Below are positions 17,706-25,041 of a stretch of 58,218 bases of DNA, piece by piece. The position numbers were made by a program, and so were the translations under genes. Within the stretch, counting starts at the first letter, position 1. Each line of letters opens with the position of its first letter. Origin of the DNA: Chitinophagaceae bacterium (GTDB lineage Bacteria; Bacteroidota; Bacteroidia; Chitinophagales; Chitinophagaceae); NCBI GenBank assembly GCA_019747705.1, contig JAIEQM010000039.1, positions 1 through 58,218 on the forward strand, given 5' to 3'. The notes under the pieces were generated by a model that was not told where the DNA came from, did no database searches, and was given only the letters and a program-made list of their open reading frames with translations.

Positions 17706-17805
17706 ATTCAGATGGTTTGGCCCGAAGGGAAGCGGCAAGATAACAATTTCGTAACATATAAGGTATTATTTTTTCAGCTTGATTACTAAGTTAAAACTAT
17801 TACAA

Positions 17806-18537
17806 ATGAAACATTTAATCCTTCTTTTTGCTGCCATTATTACGTTAAATTCTGTAACCGCACAGCAACCATCCTGCAACCCATTTCCCAAAACCATTAC
17901 TGTAACAGGAACTGCTGAAATGGAAATTGTGCCCGATGAAATTTATGTACAGGTAGACTTGAGAGAATATAAAAAGCGTGGGGAAAAAGCAGAGCTTGAA
18001 AAAATAAAAACTGAATTTCTGAATAGCTGCAAGTCAATTGGTCTGCCGGATTCTGCCATCAGTATTGCTTCTTATGAAGGTATTAATTCAACCAACTGGT
18101 GGAGGAAAAGAAGAAATGACCCCGATTTATTATCAACTATCTCATACCAGATAAAATTCAATTCATCCAATAAAATGGATGACCTAATTGAAAAGCTTGA
18201 TGATGATGCAACCTCAAACTTCCGTATAGTAAAAACATGGCACAGTAAAATGACGGAGTACAGAAAGCAGTTAAAAATTGCTGCTGTAAAAGCCGCCAAA
18301 GAAAAGGGTATCTATTTAACAGAGGCGATTGGCGAAAAGTTGGGACAGGCGATAACAGTAACAGAACCTGCTGAAGACTTTCAATATCAAACAAGCAGCC
18401 AATTCAAAACATCAAATATTGTTGCACGTAAAGATGCAGTTGGTTATTATGATTTTAATGGCGATGGAAGCGATGGTGTTGACTTTAAAAAACTCCGTCT
18501 GCGTTTTCAGGTATCAATTATCTACGCCCTGCAATAA
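17806..18537 (+). CDS. SIMPL-domain (DUF541) periplasmic protein
   Basis: A 243-residue exported protein: signal peptide (LILLFAAIITLNSVTAQQ) and a SIMPL/DUF541 domain opening with KTITVTGTAEMEIVPDEIYV and ending LRLRFQVSIIYAL. Family members such as BP26/OMP28 and E. coli YggE form periplasmic rings or channels and are linked to stress tolerance, but the molecular role is not settled. The start at 17806 opens the signal peptide. The HAD phosphatase gene follows after 41 nt on the same strand. Confidence 0.85.
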   Translation: MKHLILLFAAIITLNSVTAQQPSCNPFPKTITVTGTAEMEIVPDEIYVQVDLREYKKRGEKAELEKIKTEFLNSCKSIGLPDSAISIASYEGINSTNWWRKRRNDPDLLSTISYQIKFNSSNKMDDLIEKLDDDATSNFRIVKTWHSKMTEYRKQLKIAAVKAAKEKGIYLTEAIGEKLGQAITVTEPAEDFQYQTSSQFKTSNIVARKDAVGYYDFNGDGSDGVDFKKLRLRFQVSIIYALQ

Positions 18538-18578
18538 AAATTTTGGTAACCTGCTTTTGTTTTTGAAAGTTTGCACTC

Positions 18579-19235
18579 ATGAATGTAAAAGCAGTGATTT
18601 TTGATATGGACGGTTTGCTTATTGACAGTGAACCCCTCTGGCAGGAAGCAGGAAAAGAAACGTTACAGCAGTTTGGAAAAACATTAACCACGGAACAATA
18701 TCATTCCAGCACAGGTCTGCGTACCGAAGAATGGATTGAACACTGGTTTCATCACTTTAATATTGACATGCAATATGCGCCTGCTGCTGCTGAAACCATT
18801 ATTAAAAAAGCTATTGAGCTGATTGATGCAGAAGGCGAACCTATGGAAGGTGCAGAGCATGCCATTAATCGTTGCAAAGAACAAAATCTTTTATTGGGAC
18901 TTGCTACATCCTCTCCCCTTTCATTGGTAAAAGTGGTGTTGGAAAAACTCAACCTGCAAAACAGTTTTGATGCTATCGCCTCTGCTGAGTTTTTACCATT
19001 GGGCAAACCGCATCCGCAGGTGTATATAGATTGTGCGGATGCATTACAGGTTTCTCCTGTTACATGTTTAGCACTTGAAGATTCTTTTAATGGCATGATT
19101 GCCGCCAAAGCAGCACGGATGAAATGTGTGGTTATACCCACGGCTGATGATTATAATCACAGCAAGTGGAATGCAGCGGATGCAAAGTTGAGGAGTTTGA
19201 ATATTCTTGATTTTCAGAATCTAATTATGTTGTAA
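18579..19235 (+). CDS. HAD-superfamily phosphatase (HxpB/beta-phosphoglucomutase type)
   Basis: A 218-residue HAD subfamily IA enzyme acting on small phosphorylated compounds, probably sugar phosphates. Motif I is FDMDGLLIDSEPLW with both catalytic Asp residues, motif II is ATSSPLSLVK, motif III includes GKPHPQVY, and motif IV is LEDSFNGMIAAKAA. The helical cap lies between residues 18 and 85. It is most like E. coli HxpB (YniC), which removes phosphate from 2-deoxyglucose 6-phosphate and related sugars. The stop lies 3 nt from that of the convergent DUF5615 gene. Confidence 0.9.
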   Translation: MNVKAVIFDMDGLLIDSEPLWQEAGKETLQQFGKTLTTEQYHSSTGLRTEEWIEHWFHHFNIDMQYAPAAAETIIKKAIELIDAEGEPMEGAEHAINRCKEQNLLLGLATSSPLSLVKVVLEKLNLQNSFDAIASAEFLPLGKPHPQVYIDCADALQVSPVTCLALEDSFNGMIAAKAARMKCVVIPTADDYNHSKWNAADAKLRSLNILDFQNLIML

Positions 19236-19238
19236 ACT

Positions 19239-19577
19239 TTAAATAATAAATTCGATTCGTTCTTTATAAACAATCACCAATTTAGAATTCAGGATTTTAA
19301 GCAGAATTTCTTCCCAATGTTTACTAATGAACAATTCAAACTCACTGAACTTCATATTTCCTGTTCTGAACAGGATTACTTTCGGAGGCGGATTTGTAAA
19401 TAAAATTCTTTGATGAAAGTCACTGTCTTTTGATATGATTACCAAATCATTTTCCCTTGCATAACTCCAGATAGAACTGTCAGAATTTAAACTTTCAATA
19501 TTGATTACGTGAACAAATTCCCCGCCCTTCCATAACTGAACATTCATCGGCAGATTTTCATCAATAATAAACTTCAT
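19239..19577 (-). CDS. DUF5615 PIN-like protein (probable toxin)
   Basis: A 112-residue PIN-like (Mut7-C/DUF5615) protein. It opens with KFIIDENLPMNVQLW and has acidic positions in SLNSDSSIWSYARENDLVI and ISKDSDFHQRI, matching the metal-binding Asp residues of PIN nucleases. Such genes usually pair with a DUF433 gene in a toxin-antitoxin-like module. Here the DUF433 gene lies immediately upstream with 1 nt between them. RNase activity is inferred from the family. Confidence 0.82.
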   Translation of the reverse strand: MKFIIDENLPMNVQLWKGGEFVHVINIESLNSDSSIWSYARENDLVIISKDSDFHQRILFTNPPPKVILFRTGNMKFSEFELFISKHWEEILLKILNSKLVIVYKERIEFII

Positions 19578-19578
19578 G

Positions 19579-19818
19579 TCAGGAAGCTAATGGATGAATA
19601 AAAAAATGCGGTTCAAATTTTTGAGTAGAATATTCTCTGATTGTTTCAATATCAGATGCGGTAAGCCTTGGGTAATTTTTTAAAATATCTTCATCTGTTT
19701 CGCCCGCCAGCAAAAAACCAAGTATAGTATTCACAGTAATTCTGGTACCATCAATGATAGGTTTACCCCCACAGATGGAATCATCACACACAATGTTTTT
19801 ATATACAATTGTTTTCAT
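19579..19818 (-). CDS. DUF433 protein (probable antitoxin)
   Basis: A 79-residue protein with the DUF433 signature: ICGGKPIIDGTRITVNTIL, GETDEDILKNYPRLTASDI and a C-terminal helix. DUF433 proteins contain a winged-helix-like fold and pair with DUF5615 PIN-like partners. It is the first gene of the pair and precedes the DUF5615 gene by 1 nt. A second, unpaired DUF433 gene lies at 24805-25032. Confidence 0.85.
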   Translation of the reverse strand: MKTIVYKNIVCDDSICGGKPIIDGTRITVNTILGFLLAGETDEDILKNYPRLTASDIETIREYSTQKFEPHFFIHPLAS

Positions 19819-19874
19819 CTTACACGCTTTATATAAAAATACAAAAAACTGAGAAAAACTAACAGCTTACTTTA

Positions 19875-21059
19875 TTACTTAAATGCATTCAACCCCGTTA
19901 CATCCATTCCCGTAATCAGCAAATGCACATCATGTGTTCCTTCGTACGTAATCACACTTTCCAAATTCATCATATGACGCATAATGGGATATTCACCTGT
20001 AATGCCCATACCACCGAGCATCTGTCTTGCATCCCTGCAAATATTCGTTGCAATTTCGCAACTGTTTCGCTTGGCCATGCTCACCTGTTGCGGTGTGGCA
20101 CGTCCCTCATTCATTAACACACCCAGTCGCCAGTTTAGCAATTGAGCTTTGGTTATTTCTGTAATCATCTCAGCTAATTTCTTTTGCTGCAACTGAAAAC
20201 CACCAATGGGTTTTCCAAACTGAATACGTTGCTGACTGTAACGCAAGGCCGTATCGTAACAATCCATGGCTGCACCAATTACACCCCATGCAATACCGTA
20301 GCGTGCTTTGGTTAAACAACCCAGCGGACCTTTCAATCCTTTTATATTCGGCAAAATATTTTCTTTGGGAACCTTTACATTATCAAACACCAATTCACCT
20401 GTTGCACTTGCACGCAAACTCCACTTACCATGTGTAGTGGGTGTACTAAAACCTTTCATCCCTCTTTCAACAATTACTCCACGAATAATTCCTTCTTCAT
20501 CCTTTGCCCATACTACTGCTACTTGTGAAAACGGCGCATTACTAATCCACATTTTGGCGCCATTTAAAATTACATGGTCGCCTGCATCTTTGATGTTGGT
20601 TAGCATACCACCAGGGTCGCTGCCATGATTGGGCTCTGTTAATCCAAAACAACCAAGCCATTCACCACTTGCAAGTTTGGGTAAATATTTGTTGCGCTGT
20701 TCTTCATTACCATACGCATAAATCGGATACATTACTAATGAGCCCTGCACACTCGCTGTTGAACGCACACCACTATCACCACGTTCCAGTTCCTGCATCA
20801 TTAATCCGTAACTGATATAATCCAAACCACCACCACCATATTGTGTGGGCACTGTTGGGCCAAAACATCCCAGCTCACCCAGTTGCTTTACAATCTGCTG
20901 CGGAAACTCAGCACGCTGTGCATAATCTTCAATGATGGGCGAAATTTCTTTTTTCACATAGGTACGCACCGCATCACGAATCATTTTCTGTTCTTCGCTC
21001 AGCAATTCATCCACTAAAAAATAATCAGGGCTTTGAAACAAATCTTGTTTAACTGACAT
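19875..21059 (-). CDS. Acyl-CoA dehydrogenase, glutaryl-CoA dehydrogenase type
   Basis: A 394-residue flavoprotein that most likely converts glutaryl-CoA to crotonyl-CoA and CO2, in lysine and tryptophan breakdown. Features of the glutaryl-CoA subgroup are GDSGVRSTASVQGSLVMYPI, GCFGLTEPNHGSDPGGM and the catalytic Glu in VITYEGTHDVHLL near residue 371. RQMLGGMGITGEYP is the usual acyl-CoA dehydrogenase C-terminal block. It is a single gene. The kynureninase gene 4 kb away belongs to tryptophan breakdown, which can lead to glutaryl-CoA, so the subgroup call makes sense. Confidence 0.88.
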   Translation of the reverse strand: MSVKQDLFQSPDYFLVDELLSEEQKMIRDAVRTYVKKEISPIIEDYAQRAEFPQQIVKQLGELGCFGPTVPTQYGGGGLDYISYGLMMQELERGDSGVRSTASVQGSLVMYPIYAYGNEEQRNKYLPKLASGEWLGCFGLTEPNHGSDPGGMLTNIKDAGDHVILNGAKMWISNAPFSQVAVVWAKDEEGIIRGVIVERGMKGFSTPTTHGKWSLRASATGELVFDNVKVPKENILPNIKGLKGPLGCLTKARYGIAWGVIGAAMDCYDTALRYSQQRIQFGKPIGGFQLQQKKLAEMITEITKAQLLNWRLGVLMNEGRATPQQVSMAKRNSCEIATNICRDARQMLGGMGITGEYPIMRHMMNLESVITYEGTHDVHLLITGMDVTGLNAFK

Positions 21060-21132
21060 AATGGAAGCAATTTTTTATGTTTTACCCTCCGAAGTTTTAA
21101 CGAAGGTGTGGTTATCGTCTTTTGTACTACTA

Positions 21133-21183
21133 TTTAGCTTTTGTTGCGTCGCACTCTTGTACGTCTTTAATTCTATTCAGCAA
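21133..21183. repeat. Interspersed element, copy B
   Basis: The first 30 nt (TTTAGCTTTTGTTGCG...CTTGTAC) are identical to copy C at 32990-33040. The remaining part (TTCTATTCAGCAA against TTCTATTGAGCAA) is nearly so. Part of it is also shared with copy A at 14946. It lies between divergent genes. Confidence 0.75.
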
Positions 21184-21334
21184 CCTCACCTTCCTTCCTC
21201 CTCTCCTAAAGGCAGAGGAGGCGGTGCTTCATCACTCTTACAATCACTTTACCTACCCCATCAACTTTATTTCTTTATTCATCACATATCAACCTCTCCA
21301 CTATTTATCATTCTCTATCACAAGCAAGGGCTGC

Positions 21335-21419
21335 GTGCCGTTCCTCTCCTCAAGGAGTAACCGAGGCACGAAGGTTACGGGCGTAGCTCATAGGTGAGGT
21401 GCAAATGTACGAACGGCAC
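21335..21419. other. Candidate structured RNA or composite palindrome
   Basis: GTGCCGTTC (21335-21343) and GAACGGCAC (21411-21419) form a perfect 9-bp outer stem. Between them lie small hairpins CTCCT-CA-AGGAG, GTAACC/GGTTAC and CTCA-TAGG-TGAG. AGGTGC/GCACCT offers a stem that competes with the outer one. It lies 50 nt before the YCII-like gene. It could be a leader RNA or a decayed repeat. Confidence 0.3.
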
Positions 21420-21468
21420 CTGCAACAGAAATAAAAAGTTGTACTTTTCTGTTCTAAACTTTTTATTG

Positions 21469-21894
21469 ATGAAACGGTTGTTCTTATTCTCCTGCTTGCT
21501 CTTTATGATAACAATTTCTTTTAGTCAACAAAAGCAGGAAAAACTTGAAAATCAAATTCAGCAATACTGGTTTGTAATGCTCATGAAAGGCCCCAATCGT
21601 TCGCAAGACGGTGCAACTGCTGCACAAATTCAACAGGGACACTTGGCCAATATCAACCGGCTTTATTATGAAGGCAAACTTAAAGTGGCAGGGCCTTTTG
21701 GAGATGGCGGCAACTGGCAGGGTGTTTTTATTTTTGATGCCAGCGCCGAAGGTTGTAAAACAAAAGAAGAAGCAGAGCAAATTTTAAAAACAGACCCGGC
21801 CATTGCAAATGGAAGATTAGTTTATGAATTAAAACCGTGGTACACTGCACCCATGGGAAGTTTTAAACCGGGTGTTCCCGAAAAAAAGAATTGA
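21469..21894 (+). CDS. Secreted YCII-related protein
   Basis: A 141-residue protein: signal peptide (LFLFSCLLFMITISFSQQ) followed by a YCII-related domain of ferredoxin-like fold (YWFVMLMKGPNRS, QQGHLANINRLYYEGKLKVA, GPFGDGGNWQGVFIFDA). YCII proteins are small putative enzymes with a conserved His-Asp pair; the reaction is unknown. The start at 21469 opens the signal peptide; upstream sequence in frame is repeat-rich. It is followed 1 nt later by the SGNH hydrolase gene, so they are coupled. Confidence 0.78.
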   Translation: MKRLFLFSCLLFMITISFSQQKQEKLENQIQQYWFVMLMKGPNRSQDGATAAQIQQGHLANINRLYYEGKLKVAGPFGDGGNWQGVFIFDASAEGCKTKEEAEQILKTDPAIANGRLVYELKPWYTAPMGSFKPGVPEKKN

Positions 21895-21895
21895 A

Positions 21896-22558
21896 ATGAA
21901 TAAATTGATATTGATAGTTCTGAGTTTACTTTTTTCAAGCAAAGCATTTATGCAAACGAAAACATACAAGTATTTAGCGCTGGGCGACAGTTATACCATC
22001 GGCGAAAGTGTTCCTGTATCCAAAAACTTTCCCAACCAAACCGCCGCATTACTCAAAAAAGCAAACATTGCTTTTGACGAGCCCACCATCATTGCCAAAA
22101 CAGGATGGACAACTGATGAACTGCAGGAACAACTAAGCCGCACCAGATTAGCAGGCCCTTTTGATTTTGTAACACTTTTAATTGGCGTCAACAATCAATA
22201 CCGTGGCCGCAGTGCAGATGAATATGCAAAGCAGTTTGAAGAACTTTTACAACAGGCGATTGGATATGCAGGCGGCAAAGCAAATCATGTAATTGTATTA
22301 AGCATTCCTGATTGGGGTGTTACTCCTTTTGCAGAAGGAAGAGACAAAAAACAAATCGCCAAAGAAATTGATTTATACAACAGCATCAATGAACGCATCA
22401 GCAAACAATACAAAGTTCATTACATCAACATTACGCCTTTTACAAGAGAAGCAGCAAATGATAAAACATTGGTGGCAAAAGACGGTTTACATCCTTCAGC
22501 CAAAGATTATGCACGCTGGGCAGAGAAGGTGAAGGAAGAGATGATGAAGATTCTGTAG
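21896..22558 (+). CDS. SGNH/GDSL-family hydrolase, exported
   Basis: A 220-residue exported esterase or lipase. A signal peptide (LILIVLSLLFSSKAFMQ) precedes block I with the nucleophilic Ser (YLALGDSYTIGESV). Block III reads LLIGVNNQYRG and block V supplies Asp and His (DGLHPSAKDYARW). The spacing suits the SGNH fold. The substrate could be a sugar acetyl ester or a lipid and is not resolved. The ATG at 21896 sits 1 nt after the YCII-like stop. The stop codon runs into a hairpin at 22557. Confidence 0.88.
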   Translation: MNKLILIVLSLLFSSKAFMQTKTYKYLALGDSYTIGESVPVSKNFPNQTAALLKKANIAFDEPTIIAKTGWTTDELQEQLSRTRLAGPFDFVTLLIGVNNQYRGRSADEYAKQFEELLQQAIGYAGGKANHVIVLSIPDWGVTPFAEGRDKKQIAKEIDLYNSINERISKQYKVHYINITPFTREAANDKTLVAKDGLHPSAKDYARWAEKVKEEMMKIL

Positions 22559-22589
22559 GTGTCAGGCCATTTGAAATGGTCAGACACCT
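22557..22589 (+). terminator. Hairpin after the SGNH hydrolase gene
   Basis: AGGTGTC (22557-22563) pairs with GACACCT (22583-22589), and CCAT (22567-22570) with ATGG (22576-22579). It overlaps the last bases of the stop codon. No T run follows, so it may act as a processing signal or be a repeat rather than a simple terminator. Confidence 0.5.
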
Positions 22590-22599
22590 GAACCTCCCC

Positions 22600-22671
22600 G
22601 ATTCCAGATTTACATTTTTTTGCAAAAATGGAATTGATTCCAGATTTGCATATTTTTGCAAAAATGGAATT
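22600..22671 (+). repeat. Two tandem 36-bp direct repeats before the DUF4143 gene
   Basis: Two copies (22600-22635 and 22636-22671) begin GATTCCAGATTT and end TTGCAAAAATGGAATT, differing at only two positions. The second contains TATTTTTG, a good -7 box, and ends 2 nt before the ATG of the ATPase gene. The last 16 bases recur in the hairpin after the gene, so the repeats bracket it. Confidence 0.85.
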
Positions 22672-22673
22672 GT

Positions 22674-23828
22674 ATGATACAGCGGGATATTCTGAGTGAA
22701 TCAAAGTTTATGCTTTCCCAGTTCAGGGCAGTTTGTATTACCGGCCCGAGGCAAAGCGGCAAAACCACATTGGGAAAAATGCTGTTTAAAGGCAGGCCTT
22801 ATGTAAGTTTTGAAAATCCCCAAACACAGGAACTGGCAGAATCAAACATTGCTTCCTTTATGAAGCAGTATATCAAAGGCGCCATTCTTGATGAGGTGCA
22901 GCGGGTGCCTGCACTGTTCCGTCAATTACAGGGAATGCTGGATAAAAATACCAGGCGTGGTCAGTTTCTGCTCACTGGTTCTAATAACTTTTTACTACAG
23001 GAACAAATCAGTCAGTCGCTGGCAGGAAGGGCAGGCTATATTGAACTGTTGCCACTCTCCTATGCTGAATTAAAAAAAGCAAACCTGGCTTATGCTGAAG
23101 CCGAAGGAAATATTTTTACCGGAGGCTATCCTGAAATCTGGGATGAAGATTTATCGCCCGGCAAATGGATGCAATCATATGTTCAAACTTATTTACAGCG
23201 TGATGTAAGATTACTTAGAAACATTACCAATCTTGCAGCCTTTAACCGTTTTATTGCCATCACAGCACATTATGCCGGGCAAATCATTAACCGTGATGAA
23301 ATAGCCAAACAGGTAGGTGTTGATACAAAAACAATCCTTGCATGGCTGGGAATACTCGAAAGCAGTTATATTATTTACCTGCTGCAGCCCTGGTACAACA
23401 ATCTCAACAAACGTGTTATCAAAAGCCCGAAACTTTATTTTGTTGATACAGGTTTACTGTGTCATTTACTCGGCATCAGCAGCATTACTGCATTAAAGAA
23501 ACATGATAAATACGGCGCTATTTTCGAAAACTGGGTTATCAGTGAAATTAAAAAGAACCGTGCCAATAGCGGAGTTGCCGGAGGCATGTATTATTTCAGG
23601 GATAGCGCCGGTAACGAAGTGGATTTAATTCTTGAAAAAAATAATGAACTGTTTGGCGTGGAAGTAAAAGCAACAAAGAAACCAAACCGGGAGCATGTGC
23701 GGGGTTTGCTGTACTGGAAAAAAAACCAGCCTTCAAGCAACGTGCTATTAATACATGGCGGCAATACATCAGAAAAAACAACAGATGATATAAGTTTTAT
23801 GCCCTGGAATGAAATTGATGGGTTTTGA
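22674..23828 (+). CDS. DUF4143-type AAA ATPase
   Basis: A 384-residue ATP-binding protein. An N-terminal AAA_14 domain has Walker A (VCITGPRQSGKTTLGKM, near residue 30) and Walker B (AILDEVQRVPALFRQLQ), followed by LLTGSNNFLLQ. The C-terminal DUF4143 domain has a restriction-endonuclease-like core (EVDLILEKNNELFGVEVKAT, an E..D..ExK arrangement near residue 315-335). The function of the family is unknown; it is patchily distributed and often seen as solitary cargo. The ATG at 22674 was chosen over an upstream TTG in the repeat. Flanking repeats suggest transfer. Confidence 0.88.
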   Translation: MIQRDILSESKFMLSQFRAVCITGPRQSGKTTLGKMLFKGRPYVSFENPQTQELAESNIASFMKQYIKGAILDEVQRVPALFRQLQGMLDKNTRRGQFLLTGSNNFLLQEQISQSLAGRAGYIELLPLSYAELKKANLAYAEAEGNIFTGGYPEIWDEDLSPGKWMQSYVQTYLQRDVRLLRNITNLAAFNRFIAITAHYAGQIINRDEIAKQVGVDTKTILAWLGILESSYIIYLLQPWYNNLNKRVIKSPKLYFVDTGLLCHLLGISSITALKKHDKYGAIFENWVISEIKKNRANSGVAGGMYYFRDSAGNEVDLILEKNNELFGVEVKATKKPNREHVRGLLYWKKNQPSSNVLLIHGGNTSEKTTDDISFMPWNEIDGF

Positions 23829-23831
23829 ATG

Positions 23832-23867
23832 AATTCCATTTTTGCAATTTCTTGCAAAAATGGAATT
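23832..23867. repeat. Perfect 16-bp inverted repeat after the DUF4143 gene
   Basis: AATTCCATTTTTGCAA (23832-23847), a 4-nt loop TTTC and TTGCAAAAATGGAATT (23852-23867) form a perfect 16-bp hairpin starting 3 nt after the stop codon. The right arm is identical to the ends of the two direct repeats before the gene. It may serve as a terminator in either direction or mark the edge of a mobile cassette. Confidence 0.8.
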
Positions 23868-23878
23868 GACGGAGATTC

Positions 23879-24736
23879 TTACTTCAAATAATTTTTCATC
23901 TCAAACTGATATTGCTCAGCAATCGCTCTTGCTTCTGCTGCAAAATCTTCTTTCTCACTTGCATAGATTATGGCACGGCTGGCATTAACTAACAAACCAA
24001 TATCTCCTCCCCGGGCTGAAGCGCCGGGGCTATTCACCATTGCTTTTTCAGAAATATCTTTCAAACTGCCACCCTGTGCACCCACACCAGGCACTAATAA
24101 AAAATGTTCGGGAATAATTTCACGGATGTTTACAAATTCTTCCGCTTGTGTAGCACCCACAACAAACATCAGGTTTGAAGGATTGCCCCATCTTGAAACA
24201 GTACGTAAAACACGTTCGTACAAAAACTCTGCACGCAGATGTTCTTCGCCGTTTTCAGTAATAAGTTGTTTCAGTTCAAAATCATTGGCGCCTTTGTTAC
24301 TGGTTAAGCCAAGCACAATGGCCCATTTACCTTCGTATTCTAAAAATGGCCGCACACTGTCTTCACCCATATATGGCGCCACCGTGATGGCATCAAAATT
24401 CATGGTTTCAAAAAAAGCTTTGGCGTATTGGCTTGATGTGTTGCCAATATCACCACGTTTGGCATCTGCAATTTTAAAATGTGTGGATGGGATATAGTTC
24501 ACTGTTGCTTCCATCGCCTGCCAGCCCTTCACTCCCATCGCTTCATAAAACGCCGTATTAATTTTATAACTCACGCACAAATCTTTGGTAGCATCAATAA
24601 TGGCTTTGTTGAATTCAACAATGGCGTTGGGGTGTGATTGAAGATGGTTGGGAATTTTTGTTATATCCGTATCAAGACCTACGCAGAGGTAGGATTTTTT
24701 TTTATGAATTTCATCAACGAGTTGTTCTCTTGTCAT
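23879..24736 (-). CDS. pyrF: Orotidine 5'-phosphate decarboxylase
   Basis: Removes CO2 from OMP to make UMP, the last step of pyrimidine synthesis. The 285 residues fit the longer type 2 family: KKSYLCVGLDTDITKIP near the start, the catalytic block FKIADAKRGDIGNTSSQYAK near residue 91, and LVPGVGAQGGSLKD with a C-terminal phosphate site. It is the last gene of a minus-strand run (membrane protein, kynureninase, DUF433, pyrF) with 68 nt before it. The DUF4143 hairpin lies just after its stop. Confidence 0.95.
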   Translation of the reverse strand: MTREQLVDEIHKKKSYLCVGLDTDITKIPNHLQSHPNAIVEFNKAIIDATKDLCVSYKINTAFYEAMGVKGWQAMEATVNYIPSTHFKIADAKRGDIGNTSSQYAKAFFETMNFDAITVAPYMGEDSVRPFLEYEGKWAIVLGLTSNKGANDFELKQLITENGEEHLRAEFLYERVLRTVSRWGNPSNLMFVVGATQAEEFVNIREIIPEHFLLVPGVGAQGGSLKDISEKAMVNSPGASARGGDIGLLVNASRAIIYASEKEDFAAEARAIAEQYQFEMKNYLK

Positions 24737-24804
24737 TACTTAGAAAGAATTTTAGTTAAAACTGCAGAATTAGAACTTAATCATTAAGAACAAAAAAAGT
24801 TTCA

Positions 24805-25032
24805 TCAGGCTGCAATCATTTTAATCATTGATTCCCTGTTTGCAGCAAAGGCAAGGCTTGCCAAAATATGTTCTTCTTTTAAAGAGGGAAAATCATTTAG
24901 AATTTCTGCATGCGATGCACCGCTTGCAAGCAAGCCTAAGATATCAGCCACTGCAATACGGGTTCCTTTAATACATGGCTTCCCAAAACGTATTTCAGGA
25001 CTGATGGATATATAACCTGCAAATTCCTTCAT
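24805..25032 (-). CDS. DUF433 protein without a toxin partner
   Basis: A 75-residue DUF433 protein (FGKPCIKGTRIAVADIL, SGASHAEILNDFPSLKEEHI). It resembles the DUF433 protein at 19579, but here no DUF5615 gene follows: 68 non-coding nt separate it from pyrF. Upstream, kynureninase ends 9 nt away. It may be a leftover of a toxin-antitoxin-like pair or act as a stand-alone regulator. Confidence 0.82.
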   Translation of the reverse strand: MKEFAGYISISPEIRFGKPCIKGTRIAVADILGLLASGASHAEILNDFPSLKEEHILASLAFAANRESMIKMIAA

Positions 25033-25041
25033 AATCCAAAG

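Larger units (their letters stand above)
21060..21468. other. Non-coding, repeat-rich 409-nt intergenic region
   Basis: Between the divergent dehydrogenase and YCII-like genes no credible gene is seen. It holds an interspersed element (21133-21183), a CCTCCTCT/AGAGGAGG hairpin (21197-21221) and a structured segment (21335-21419). Promoters for both flanking genes must lie here, but I see only a weak TACTTTTC near 21441 for the plus-strand gene. Confidence 0.6.

Noticed and set aside
21061..21397. Two overlapping plus-strand frames of 91 and 99 codons
   Set aside because: They span repeats and hairpins, are rich in Leu/Ser/His from pyrimidine-rich DNA, and have no start context.
21374..21420. 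Possible tRNA fragment (GGGCGTAGCTCA)
   Set aside because: No anticodon arm, T-arm or acceptor stem can be formed; the match to a D-arm is probably chance.
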